Origin: Kryptolebias marmoratus
Taxonomy: Eukaryota > Chordata > Actinopteri > Cyprinodontiformes > Rivulidae
DNA: 64,000 nucleotides
Assembly (NCBI RefSeq): GCF_001649575.2
Contig: NC_051451.1
Span: 17,916,433-17,980,432, forward strand
Direction: 5' to 3'
Below are positions 1 to 13,300 of this stretch, piece after piece. Positions within the stretch are counted from its first letter, which is position 1; the number at the start of each line of letters is the position of its first letter. Below the pieces are notes generated by a model, which saw only the letters and a program-made list of their open reading frames with translations, ran no database searches and was not told the origin of the DNA. Made by a program: the position numbers and the translations under genes.

Positions 1-1605
1 TTTGTGTAACTAAGTATGTGATCAGAAGATCTTAGTGAGCTAACTAGTACATCTGAGAACCTGCAGGTATGCAGCTCTGCCTCATATAGTTCCGCTTTTG
101 CACAAGTACTTTTTCACAAAGTACAAGTACTGTGTTTAGAAACAGCCTGCCTAACTAACTTAATACTCATTATTTTTAACAACTTCCAAGAAAATGTTAT
201 GTCCTGGACTTGGGTAAGTATGATATCCTCTTTTATTGCAGGAGCAGGCACAGAAAGAGAGAGAGACTTGTCCATTTATTTGGAGCCCAGATCCATATTT
301 GTGGCTCTCCACAGATTCTGCTTTAAACCTCTTTGCATCAGACTGCTGTTGGTGAGGTTTGATTGATTTTGTTTTTTTTTTCATGTGTTTAAAAAAAATA
401 ACAACAGATGAACTGATTTATGCCTTGTTGTGTATGAAAACACCTATTAGGCACAGAGAGCTATGGGTGTGCACGCATTGCCAGCACACACTGCAGAGAC
501 ACCTTGTGTGACCTCCCTTGTCTTTCTCTTCAGCAAACGCTTCACTCACTCGGCCATTCTCGCAAGCAAACACAGCCTTGTCGGTTTTGGCCGGGCCACA
601 GTGGAGGAGCACGCTCGCTGTAGACACTGCTGCAGTGTTGAAACACCAACAAATATTCAAAGATGTAATGGCTCGAAACCAGCATGGAGGTCCTCTGACC
701 ACTGAGGCTGAATTCCAGTCAGACCTAAACTAAAGGTGGAGAAGAGGTTTGGAAAGGGGCTGGAGCTGGGCTTGCCAAAAAAGGGCCGAGGTTATTATTT
801 GAAATTTACAACTGGAAGTGGTATGGGAATAGGTAGGGAATGGTGTTTGTGGCTTTGAGCAAATGTGAAAACTGCTGATAGGAATGCAGATATAGCTCTC
901 TTCTATTTTAAAACTAGATAGACAACTTGAGGATTGACAGAGGTTTTTTTTGCCCATTTATTAATTTTTAAGCACTTTTATACAAAACTTTTATGTGAAA
1001 CAACTTTTTGTTAATGATCTGTCACCAGGAAAAGGAGATATTCTCCCAACAGGATCTTACTGGCTTGAAAAAGGGCAAATAAAATATAACAAACCGAGGA
1101 CCGTGTAAGTTGAGGTTACGGTATAACCTTGCATAGTGCAAAACAAAAGTCACCAGAGCTCATAGTTCACATGTAAAAAATCTTTGGATTCAGCCCTCCC
1201 TGTGAGAATAATCTTCTGATTTAATTGTGAACACTGCCATTGAATAACCAAAAGATTATTCTCACAGTGAGTGCTGGTTCTGGTCTGTCCGTATATCTTT
1301 GCATAGACCTATTTCACAGAAGACATTCTGACTTTAAAGAGTGGGGAACATATAGGTTTATTAACACTCCACTTAGGTGAGGTTGTTGCTCTAAAGCAGG
1401 ATCTATAGAACCAGCATGCATAGCTGCAAAAGTGGAAGGCAGCCATTGTTATTGCACCTGTGCTATCCCTACTCTTTCAAGTCAAATAGACTGAAATAAG
1501 CCTACAGGTATAATACAACTATTGTTAATGAAAAGTTAGAAAAGTACATCCTTATATGTCTGCAGCAATTTTTTTTTTTTAAAAAGTGGCCAAGTTCCAA
1601 CTTAC
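1..1605 (-). other. bicc1 intron 6, partial
   Basis: Non-coding sequence downstream of exon 6. I looked for the next BICC1 exon (the long one with the second KH domain) and did not find it. The open frames around 418-733 show no KH residues. Confidence 0.75.
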
Positions 1606-1659
1606 CCTTATTTTTACACGAGCTGCATCCACCCCTCCTGGCTGCCCCGCGATGGACAC
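1606..1659 (-). CDS. bicc1: bicc1 coding exon 6
   Basis: A 54-nt exon, acceptor ttaacag and donor gtaagt, encoding residues 184-201: VSIAGQPGGVDAARVKIR. It forms the last strand and helix of the first canonical KH domain. It is in frame at both ends, so the next exon (expected to begin ELLPL) should start in phase 0 beyond the left edge. Confidence 0.94.
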
Positions 1660-4307
1660 CTGTTAACAATAAATAAACGCCCATGAATGAGCACACCCTG
1701 GCTCCAGTCAAAAATGAATAACGCCTGAGATACAATACATACAAACTGCACAAAGCGCCCGCAATTTAAATACCCGAAGTTTTAACAGAGACCCCAAAAT
1801 GAAAGTTCACAGTAAGTTATTTCCATTCTAATGGTAAAAGTAATATCTGCCCTCACTCTATTTACATTTCACACGAAAGCGCTCAGAACTGAGCAGTGAA
1901 CAAACACGTAATTCACGGTGCTCATAAGCTAAAACAAATTTAAAATGGTTTTACAGAGTCTTTTGCTAAAACAACATAAAGCTGGCCTGAATAGCTCCGT
2001 CTTTAATACAAACAGAAAAAACACACGATGTAGCATGCAGCCATAATGTATTCCAAAGTGAGAGCCCCTTTTTGAAACTTTTAAATGTGCCACAACAAAA
2101 GCCTGGGTCCCAACAGACACACAGAGTTAAAGGGTGAGCCTCTACATCACCAGTTCATTTCTTTGTGCTTATCAACACAACTCCACTTCTCAATATGAAC
2201 CTCATCTCAAACACTCTGCTGCAGTCTGGAGGCTTTTGAAACCAGAGGAAAATGAAAAGAGTCCCTTAAGGGGTATTGGGCTTTAAGGGAGTCTCTTGCC
2301 GCTAATCAGCCTGTACTTGCATCATCACAGTAAAACTATCCCTGTAATACAGAGTACAGACACGTTTAATGGTGCAGAATATTCAAACTGCACTGAGAGA
2401 TAAGGCTGATATATTTAGACATCTAAAAGGAGATTATAATTGATAGCACTTTTTTAACCTTAGAGAGCAGCTGGCCAAGATGCACATCTAAACCTCTGCA
2501 GACTGGTGTGTGGCCATGAAGTCTTCATGGCTACACTTTGATGACAGTTACAGCAGGGTTTCATTGATCTTCAAGACCAGCCAGTAAAAACACCAAATTA
2601 TACCAGCTCTGTGCTCAGCCTGAGACTCTATGACAGCTCATAAATAGACTGGAGAGTTGCAAAAACAAATCAACCTTAACAACCTACTACGGAAAAAAAA
2701 AAAAATCAATTGTAGAGTGATGATGATTGGAAACCATCGAGACAGAAAATATAACGTACACTACTGGACAGTGCTCGGGAGAGTAAAAAATAAATAAATA
2801 ACAGCAAAAACCTGGTTGCTTTTCTCTGCCTGGTTGTTCCTGTTAGAGTCCGGGAAATGGATGTGGCACCCCGTCTCCTCCATCACCCTCTTGATGTTGT
2901 TGCCACCTTTGCCAATGACGTGGGAGTGCTCTGTGTGGGAGACGTCCATCTTCAGAGTCACCCTGTTACTCTAATGAGCAGAAACAGAGAAGTGGAAGGT
3001 GTAGACTGTGAAGCACAATGGAGGAAATGGTTTATGACCAAGTCATAAAACTAAATTTCATCCACTGAATTTATTATTAGGTTGTAAATCAGGGGTTACC
3101 AAAGATTTCTCTTGTTAATCAGACGTATGTGTTTCAGAATTAAGGGTTTATTGTTGAACAGTTTAAGTCTCCATTCCCTGTTGTTAATTAGAACAAATGA
3201 GGCATTTTATCTGATGCACAGATGATTAGTAGTGGTGAGTTGGTTTGTTTTTGAAACATTTGAAAGCTACCCACTTTAGGTTTTGCCAGTTTTAGTTTTT
3301 CATTTATCTGTTGTTATGATGTCCCATACAGATTGGTATTTGCCTTGCAACTAAACTCATTTTTATTAAGAAAAAAAAAGTGTTAGTTTTGATTTTGCCT
3401 GAGTCACTGTGCAGGAATGTTAAATGACAAAATATGCGAGAAAGTATGACACATCAAATGTTAAAAAGCATTACAAATCATTGCCTTTGGGCAGAAAGCT
3501 TGTATCTACGAAAAAATGCTATTATTCAGTAAGTGAGAAATGATCTGTCTTTTCAATTACAAAAACAGTGTGGTCACAAGTTCACAAACTTTTTTTTTTT
3601 CTTTTACACTTTTCACTGGTCAGCCATCCATAAAACCACAGACAGATGTGAAGGATGACCTATAAAGTTAGTTCATGCAAAATATGAAAATGATAAAAAA
3701 TGGAGATAGAAGGTTTTTGCTCGACAGCAACAAAATGTGAAAACAGAGAATTTGAAACAAATAATAAGTGGTTATGAGTTTTAAATATCTGACAACATTA
3801 ATACAAGAACCACAAGGAGCAATATGATAAAATACATGAATAATCTTTTTTTTTCTTCACTTAATTGCCATTAAAAATGAACCAGTGGGAAATAAACAGC
3901 TTTAAGAGGGAGGTGGGTCGAGGTTCTTTCTTTATAAATAACCTGTCAAGCTGTTAAATATCTCACCTAAATTAGTAAATACAAACATTGCAAAATAGAT
4001 GAAATTGGCCTGTTTTTATTGTTTCTATTGTATGGGATTACTTAATGTGTTAATAAGAAACACATGCAAACATTTTAAACGCCATGGCACACTTTGTTTC
4101 CTTGTCACGTCATTTTTAACCTTCAGCAAATCATGTGTGGGTGGCCACTTGTGACAAAACCATATGAAAGTAAGTAAAAAAAAAAGAACTAATTGTGCTT
4201 GGCTCCTTTTGTGTAGCTGCTCAAAGTGCACGAATAACTTTCTGCCCCCAGGAGGCACTGCTGCACATGTTTGGTATGTGATATCTTGTGTTGTTATGGC
4301 AACAAAG

Positions 4308-4346
<39 letters not shown>

Positions 4347-7300
4347 AATCCACGGCAAACTATGGGATGAGAGTATCTGGCTGGAGACAAGTTGCACCAC
4401 GGCGGTGTGTGCAATCTGTCACCCAGACACGCATTTAAGATCAAACACTTTGGTACTGGATCCAAATGATCCAATACCAGAAACACACACAAGGAGGGAA
4501 TTGCACATAAAGTCTATAGTCACCGTAATAAAGATCTTAACTGTACCTTTGTGTCAAGGACGGACATGATTCTGTCTTTAGCTTCCCTGACGTTCTCCCT
4601 CTTCCCACACACCTTGATGTGCGGATCTGCAGGAAGAAACAGAGCACGGAGACGGTTAATACATGTGCGGGAGTGACTCCGAGGTGATCAGGAGCAGGGA
4701 CAGACTGAGAAAGAGACGAGTTAAAACCATTTAAACAAAACGCGACTGCATTTATTAGAAAATTAGAGAGCATGAAGGAAAAGCTCTGTGGGAATAATTG
4801 TTGTTTTGAGATCTGTAGAGTCTGACTGAAGACAGCAAGCAACCCGTCAACCTAATGGTGGAGGATTACATTCATGCAGATTGTCATTCTTTAGAGCCTG
4901 CACAGTTAACAGTTCTGTGCTTCTATTGTCTGAAAAAGTCAAAGTGACAGCTAGTGTTTTGCATCTTATTCTGTCAAAAACACAAAACAGAAAAACACTC
5001 TCTCTTTTTTTTTTTTTTGTAAATTTGTCTCTAATGACTGCAGCACACAACAGAACTGGTGTCTTCTTTATCTGCTGTCACAAACAGAACCTGGAAGGTT
5101 TTCTAAAATTTCACAAATAACCGTAAGCCAATTCAAAACAAAGTGGTCGCTGAGTGTCACAATAAATAAATGGTCAACTAGCTGTACTGATTTGACATTA
5201 AACAGAAACGTCATATTTCCGCCACAGTTTTAAACCATTTTACATCTGTGAACCATCATGCAAGCATTTTTTTTTCTTTCCTTTTTTTGGCACCGTTATT
5301 ATTTTCAAGAGTTTTAACTTATCATATTTGACTGAATGCATTTTGAGTAGCATCATTTGACATAAATGTCATGGATTTTGTTCCAAAACCAAACCCAACA
5401 GCAGTTTTAAAACATAATGGTCTGGAGTAAAGTGACACAAAAAAAGCCTGATAACTTGAAAGAATGTGCATCCCAGATTAGGACAAGTCTGAACTGGGGG
5501 AAAAAAAAAAAGAGCAAAATACAACAAATATACATTGTACAAATTTACAACAGTATTATTACTATAACAATCTTCACTTTTAATGTTAATAATGACACTA
5601 ACTGTAGGTTCCACTATTTATGTGCCCAGTGCACAGAAAGTTTAAAGCAGTTTTGAAAGGAATTATGTCAAATAAGAATGCTTTCAAAAATTGAAATCCT
5701 AGTATTTTATGTTGAGCAATTTAAGGAAAACAGAAAAAGATGAGAAAATGGCTTGAAGTCGTTGAGGAACCACCAAACTCTGCTTCCGAGGTGAGGTTGT
5801 TGAAGGCAATTCTATGTTACAGGTCAAAAGCACAACAGGAATAAGCACGAGAACAAGACAAAAGGTGGCTATAACACATCAACGCGGTCTCTCCCAGGCA
5901 AAGATTTCAGAGCAGACTGAGGTTTCAGGAAATACTTTTTAAGTTGTTTTGAAAAAGCACAAAAAAACAGGCAGTTCTGAGGACTACAGACTGAGTGGTC
6001 AGTAAGTAAAGCTTGCAATTCTGCAATCAGATTTGGTCAGGATTCATATGTCCTCAGTGTTGAGAAGTACAAGCAGATACTTATCCATCACTCAATACCA
6101 CGAGGGACATGACAGGATAAAGACTCTAAACTCAAAGCCCGTGTCATGAAGACCAATCTTCAGCGTAAAGAAAAACAAGGAGTCCTGAAAGTGATGGTTA
6201 GTTCCACACAGAACCCTGATCTCAGCATCATCGAGTGTGTCTGGGATCACATAAAAATACAGAGGAATCTAAGTCGGCCCACATTCAGAGAAAATCTATG
6301 GTTAGTTCTCCAAGATGTTTGGTTCAACCTGTCTGCTAAGTTTCTTCTAAATCTCTCACATAGTATTGTGCAATGACATGAGAAACTGCACACAGAAGCT
6401 CATTCAAAGAAGATATTAGTAGCTGGAATGAAAAACGTTTCTTCGTTTTCTAAATATCGCAGCGAAAATAACCAAAAACTGCACGCATAACCATTTCCAG
6501 CTAATGCTTGTGTCTGGGTATTGTTGGGTAAGCTTACATCTGGCACCTCTGCAAGTTAAAAAGCCCTGGAAAAACACACGAGCACACACAGACTCACAAA
6601 AGAAAAGGAAAACTGAACAACTGCACTCTCGCAGCCCATTGCTCATGTGTTAACCGTACTAAGCAGCAGGAAGTCCGTAAGTCCCCTTCCAGTAATACTC
6701 CTCCCCATGCATACACAAACATTCACTCCGAATCTCAGATTTACTGTATGAGCTTAAGACAGGAACCACTGAATCAAATTTATTATTGTAAATTTACCGA
6801 CACCTTCAGTCAACAGACGAAAAAAAGCTTCAGATTGGAGTAGAAATAATAATAATAATAAAAAAACCCAGGGCAGGTCAGAAATTTAGCACTGATCAAA
6901 TTAAAAGGTGCTTTAGTTTTCCGTGTTCAAAATGGAAAAAAAAAGGTCAAATATCCACACACAAAATCCTCATCAAGGACCCAGAAATTCAAACAAGTTT
7001 CATAGAAATGTTATAGCTCATGAGAGGGAAGAACTAAAGAGAAGCCAAGCTGATGAAAATGGAGAACAATAATAAATAAAACAAAATAAATAAAATACGG
7101 CAAGAAGAGTGCTCAGACTTGTCACAACCTCGGCTCCGGTTCCGGGAAGTTTTCCCATCATTCAGCCGTTGCTGTGAACAACACAAAGCTCGGATCTTCC
7201 TCCTGTGACACCAGCGGTAACCATTAGAGGGAGTATAACTCTTCTAAGTGGCCCTCATCTAACCTGCACAGCACATCTGGCAAACATTAGCCAGCCTAAA

Positions 7301-10300
7301 TGAGTGTTGCAGTCGTGATGTAGGACACCCCCGCATTTTTGAAGTGGAGTGTGTTCTGTGATTTTTTTTTTTTCTTCCCTCCTTTTTTTTTGTGAGGGGG
7401 GAAAAAAATAAGTAAAACATGAACACCTTAAATCCTAATTTGGCACACAGCGCCTACGAAAAACAAACAACAACAATGGCTGACTCGCAGCTGCAGAAAG
7501 CGAGTTTTTACAGATGCCCAGATTTTTTTTTTTTTTTTTAAACACAGCTCTACTTGACGGAGAAGAAACTTCTTGACCCATAACTCTCCCCTGGCAAAGC
7601 TGAAGGATTTTTCCAGTTGCATTTGAAAATACCACGCAAATGAAGAGAGTTAAGTCCATTTGGCTGGGCTTTTCTCATTCGAAACATCTGCAGAAACACT
7701 GAAACTCCCAGCTGGCACGTAGAAAGGCCATTAAGAGGATTTTCATATAAAAACAAAGCATGAAACATTCAGAATTAAAACACGCTTCGATGTTAAGGAA
7801 GATCCCACTGTGCTGACCGCTCCTGTCACATAGTTTAAGATGGAGCCCAGGCATGACTGATGAGTTCTCACTGTATTTCTTTTTTTTTTTGGCCCAAGGC
7901 TAAAAACTGGACTTATCACGCTTATGCAGGTGGCAGATATCACTAGCTGCAGGTGACGGATGAAATAGAGTAGCTGGCATTTTGATGAACTGCGGTTCCG
8001 AGCGCGGAGATGTTACAGACATAGAAATGTGTTCACATCTGCTGCGATCCTGCGCCGTGCAACCAATTCCAGACTGCACGTAAAATGACAGTATTCCAAG
8101 AAAACAAGGCAAACAAACACCCACAAGGTTATGACTTTGGATTTAAATAGTTGCACAAACAATGCAGCTGCCATGTGCTATAATCAGGGCAGAACCGTTG
8201 AGTTTTGTGTTGCATCTCATCCGGGGTTACATGACGGCGAATTAAATACAGATCACTGCCCTGAGGCATATAAATCGGATCTCTTTCACTTTTTTCCCAT
8301 AAGCTCAAGTTATTAAAGCATCAAAATGTCTTCTGTCAGAAATGTGTTTGCTTACAGGATAACTAAATGATTATCCAACTATGTCTTCCCCTGTGTTCTG
8401 TTGCTTTTACACAACACATGTTCTCAGCTTATGAGTACTCCCAGGTGGTGCTGGGAGCAGGTTTTGTGAATGAGCTGATACTCCGGGTGAATCAAGGACT
8501 GCGTACGAATGAACAGCCAGGACTTAAAGTTGATTAAGCATCAGAGAGAAAAATGTTGAAGAATCTGTTGTAATCCCATCAACATTCGTCTGAGCGGACC
8601 GAATGCGGAAGTTGCATAACATCAGTGGATCGCACATCTGGTTTGAAGACGCACGCTGGCAATTCTCCAGGGAGAAACAAAGTGGGCACAGCTACACCTA
8701 TTACACCCCCCCACCCCGGCTGCCATTCCTTGCCTCAGTCCCCGCCTCCCTCCCCCCCTGGAAGGGCTTTAAATAACCGTGATAATCTTTTATTGGTAAC
8801 AGAGTGCTGGAACAAGTTTGCCAATAAATGTATGAGCTTCAACTCCCACATCTCTGCCTCCACAACAGAATCACAAAGTTCTGCGTTCGAATGAAGTTAC
8901 TGGCTTGTGAGGAATAGGAAAACGTGAGCCTTCATCATTGCAGACTGTCTAATGAGCTCTTTACTAAAGAATGCTAGCACAACTTTGACATACCTCCCTC
9001 TCGTCCGATTCCAGTGGATTTTCCAAGAATTTACATCTGGCTAAAACAACAATGACTCACAGCTAGTAATATGAACTCACCAAAAAATGATCAAAAATGT
9101 GTGTTTTTTGTATTTTATCAGAAATGACAAACAAAGCTAAGATGACATGAAGACAAAACTTCATTGTGTTACTGAATTCAACATGTTTCCGGGAAGCATT
9201 GACTAAAACAACTGACAGACAGGGTCCCCAAGAGTCAATGTTAATGATGTTAATGTGAATTAAATGGAAAATAACATAATGAACTCCTGTAAATCTAAAA
9301 CTGTTTGTTACCAAGTCGCAACATTACTTACACTGCCTAATTTAGAACAAAGGTTTCTGTAAATATGTAGTAATTAATGATCATTTCACCTGTTCCTTCT
9401 CTCTGATCCACATCTATCTGCTCAACTTTTTGTGCAGCGCAGGCAAACAGTTAAGGATCAAAGAAGAATGAGACACACACACATAGAAATACATCACATT
9501 AGAGACCAACACAAGGCTGAGGTAAAACAAGTGTACAAACAATACTGTACTGCACAAGTAATGAGACTGTAACTCAATGTTAACACACAGCTCCTAAGTG
9601 TGTTGGTAAATGCTGGTGTTACATAAGGCTTGTTCCTGATTATGAGCCAAAAGACGCATGTGGACATTATTTGTTTGTCGGGTTTGTTCGGGATGAAATT
9701 CTGGTTGTCATCATGACAGTGCAGATCCACAGCAGAAATGCTTATATTTCATGTTAACCGTTTGTTTAGCTGATCCAGAAAGTGGCCAGATAAGGGGCCA
9801 CTGACAATTGTTTGGGTGGCACACCAAAATCAAAAGACATAAAAGTATTTCAGGAGTTTGATTATGCTGCTATGATATACAAACACTGCAATCTGGGAGT
9901 GAGGAATACAGATACAGGCCTACTTTGGGTTCTTTTTTTTTTTGTACAGTTGCTATAACTAATTGAGAACAGTGCAGTCTCTGCTCAACCCTGTGTGGTA
10001 GTAGTGGGGTTAGCAAATTTATGGGGGTGGTTATTGCCCCCGTCTGACCTCACTTACTGGCGTCACTGTGATCATCTGCGTTAACATTAAAAATAAAAAA
10101 TTAGTATGGTAACTGTGGTAACAACTTATTTTTCTTCCCAAACGAATAAATAAAAAAAATTGTCACCTTTTTTCGACTTGGCTCCGATTTTCAGCTTGGA
10201 GGGCCAGGCTATCTGTGTTTGGGTCTCATCCATGATCTGAAACAGAATAAAGGAGGCCTGACATTAGCTCATCACAAACACAGTCAAAACTTCTTCGCCA

Positions 10301-13300
10301 AACTCACGAAAGTCCTACGTCGGACCACAGCAATGTTTTAGTGTTGGTTTTGTGAACGTTCAAAAATGTTCCATTTTGCTGATTTTAGAGAAAATATTGA
10401 AAAATATTAAATAAATATTAAACAAAGTAATCATATATGCAGATAAAAAGAAATAATAGAGAAGTGAAGAACATCCATCAATGCACCATCTAGATGTTAC
10501 TGTAAAACATGTCTTTATGTGATTTTTTAGACAGTTGTTTGATTTAATTTGGATCTCAAGTCCATCTCACAAAAAAAAAAAATAAAATAAAGGAAGGATT
10601 AAAAACCAATGGAGACATCTGGGTTTAAAGCATGCAAAAAAATACTAAAAGGCAATCTTTGTATTGGGTCTACTCACTGTAACAAGGAACATTTGTATGA
10701 ACACTAAAAAAGCAAACTGCAGGAAATAAGAAAAAAAAGAGCAAGAAACTGGTCAGAAGTCAGCAAGGTGAAAACAGAAAGTTTAGAACTTCTTGCCTTT
10801 CTTTTAATCATGAAAAAAGCAGCCCACCTTAGTTTTTGGCTAACAATACAAATAAAAACAAACCTTTTTCAATGCTGCCTTGTTTTAAGAAGAGGTTAAT
10901 CTTAGTGAAAAGTAAAAAAAAAAAAGATAGGCTGACTTGCTGTGTCCTAATGGTTGTGTCCTCAATGTGCTCCATCCTTGTTTTTACAAACGTCCTGCAG
11001 TTCTTTGTTTGTTTTGATACGTTCCAGGGGTCAGTGCTTTCAGGGTGAAGAAGATATGAATTTCTCAACGTTCTTGAAGTTTCGGCCACGTGACGAAGCG
11101 CCAGAGGACTGTCGAATCATTACAAAAGCAGCAGCTGCCATCTAATACGTCTCAATGGCCAAAGCGCGTTAAGCCATAAGCCAAATAGTGTTGCTCAAAT
11201 GGGAGGGAGTGTGCATTAAGAGCCATCAGTGCTCCCTAAAGATGTTAGGCTTATTAACACTTCAGTAGAAAAAGACATTCTTTATTGCTTTTTATTATTT
11301 TGACTAAAGATTAAAACAATGTCACATCTTTCTAACGTGTGCTTGAATCAAAAAAAGGTAAGTGCTTGAGTTCTTTCTGGAAGTGGCAGAGTCTGTTTGT
11401 CATCCTTTAAAATAATGTTTGACAGCTTGTCCAGTACCACTCTCCCACACCTGGAAAACAGAGCGCGAGCTCTGAAATGTCTGGTGTGAGCCTCTTGTTT
11501 CTCTGCAGCTCTATACTCTGAGTCCGTGATGGTTGACTGGAAGCCCTTTCAAGCCTCGCTGATTTTCTACATCCTAGAGTATAATCTTATATAAAAATGG
11601 ATTCTCTGGATGATCAACAAAATGAAGCACTTCTACCACGATCTTTACAAAGAAAACAATTTTAAAAATCGACTTATTTTTGTGTGCATGGCTTGTAGAA
11701 CTGGATTCTAGGCCGTGCACATTATTTCATTGCCCACATCCTACCCACCTTGACAGCCGCCCCCACGTTAATGATCTAATTTGCTGAAGTACACTTTTTT
11801 TAAGCATGGACATGTTTTCTGTCAGAGGAGAGCTCCGTTGCAGGTATCAAAATACAAATCAAGAACTCTTGAGATGGGTTTGACACGCATGCAACAACTC
11901 TGACTATTTTGAAATAAACGTGTGCAATATTTTCTTCAAACTTGAGAGAAAATTAGCTGCAAATTTGACTTTTTTTTTTTCAAACAGGTTTAAAAAGTAG
12001 AAAGATGCAGCTTGCGCAAGAAAATTGAAAACCCTTGCAAACGTTTTGAGACACTTTGGAGACTCCCTTACAAATGTTGTTCACCAACCAGTGGTCAGTG
12101 GTTGCAGTCCAGTGAGATACAACCTTAAATGCCCTCAGTCGATTTAGATGATAATGGCTGAGGCGGTGAAGCACACTAGGAGTTTTGTAAATGTCATGAG
12201 GACAGAACAGAAAAAGAGGAGTGAGGGAAATATGGGTTTATCACAACTGATATCATCACAATATTGAACAAAAATATCACTATTGCATGTTTTTCTAATA
12301 TTCCGCAGCCCTACATCTAACATGATACAGTGGGATTATAATCAATGGCAGCGTTACTTCATGAAAGGTGTTTTTAGAGTTTTAGAGATTCTAAACAAAA
12401 ACAACTCCTTAAAAAGAAAGTTTATTCCTTATTGAAACAATAATGCATTTCTCAGAAATACTCAAACGGGGTTATTGTAGGCCAAGAAAATTCTTGCACA
12501 ACACCTTAATACATCAGATGCAGCTTTAATTATGGTTTGTTACATTGTTTTTATTTCTTTTTAAGCTCATTATGTTGGCTTTAAAATTATGATCATTTGG
12601 AAATAAAAACTTCTCTTTCTGTCTCATAAATTAGCTTTCTCATAGCTCTTCTTTTACTTTGTTTCATCTGCAGGAATCACAGACCCATACTGATTCTTTT
12701 GTATTATGTTGCGCAATAGAAATAAAGACAAATGTGATATCCTTTAAAGTAACCAAGCTGAAAATAAGGCCAAAAATTAAACATTGCTGTCCCCCTGCTG
12801 TAAATGTGTCCATTCCTCCTTTTTTGCAAAGTCTTTACAAGTTCAAGAATAATATTTTCAGTCTGTTCGATGGAAATGAGTTTACATGCTGTCAAATTCA
12901 GGCCTAAAACCAAAACCTGATGAGATTTTTCTTACTGGGTTTTAAACTATCCTGAGGCAGTGACTCTAATCTACTATATGACACCCTCCCATCGTTGCCT
13001 GGAACATGCGAGAAAGGACAGTAAATCAAATTGATCCCTGAGCTGGACACAAGCATTTCTACTCTGACTCACACGTTCACACCAACAGCTGGATGACTTA
13101 CAAACAACATTAAAAGGACATTCTGTTCTCCGTGACACGGAGAATGTTTTCCTCTACAGTACTTTAGGCTGTAACTTCTGTAACTTTCAATTTTATTTTT
13201 TTATTTATTTTTTCTTTTAAAGTTTTGTTCTTCAAATCCTACGACAATGTCTGGATTTTATCACGGAGGCATTTATTTGAAAAGCTGCAATTTAACAAAT

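Noticed and set aside
418..733. Overlapping open frames near the left edge as a possible next BICC1 exon
   Set aside because: The translations lack any KH or BICC1 residues.
2857..3048. Plus-strand frame over BICC1 exon 5
   Set aside because: A shadow of the true minus-strand KH exon.
4025..4492. 155-codon minus-strand frame
   Set aside because: It runs through the CA microsatellite (Cys-Val repeats) and matches no family. It lies in BICC1 intron 4.
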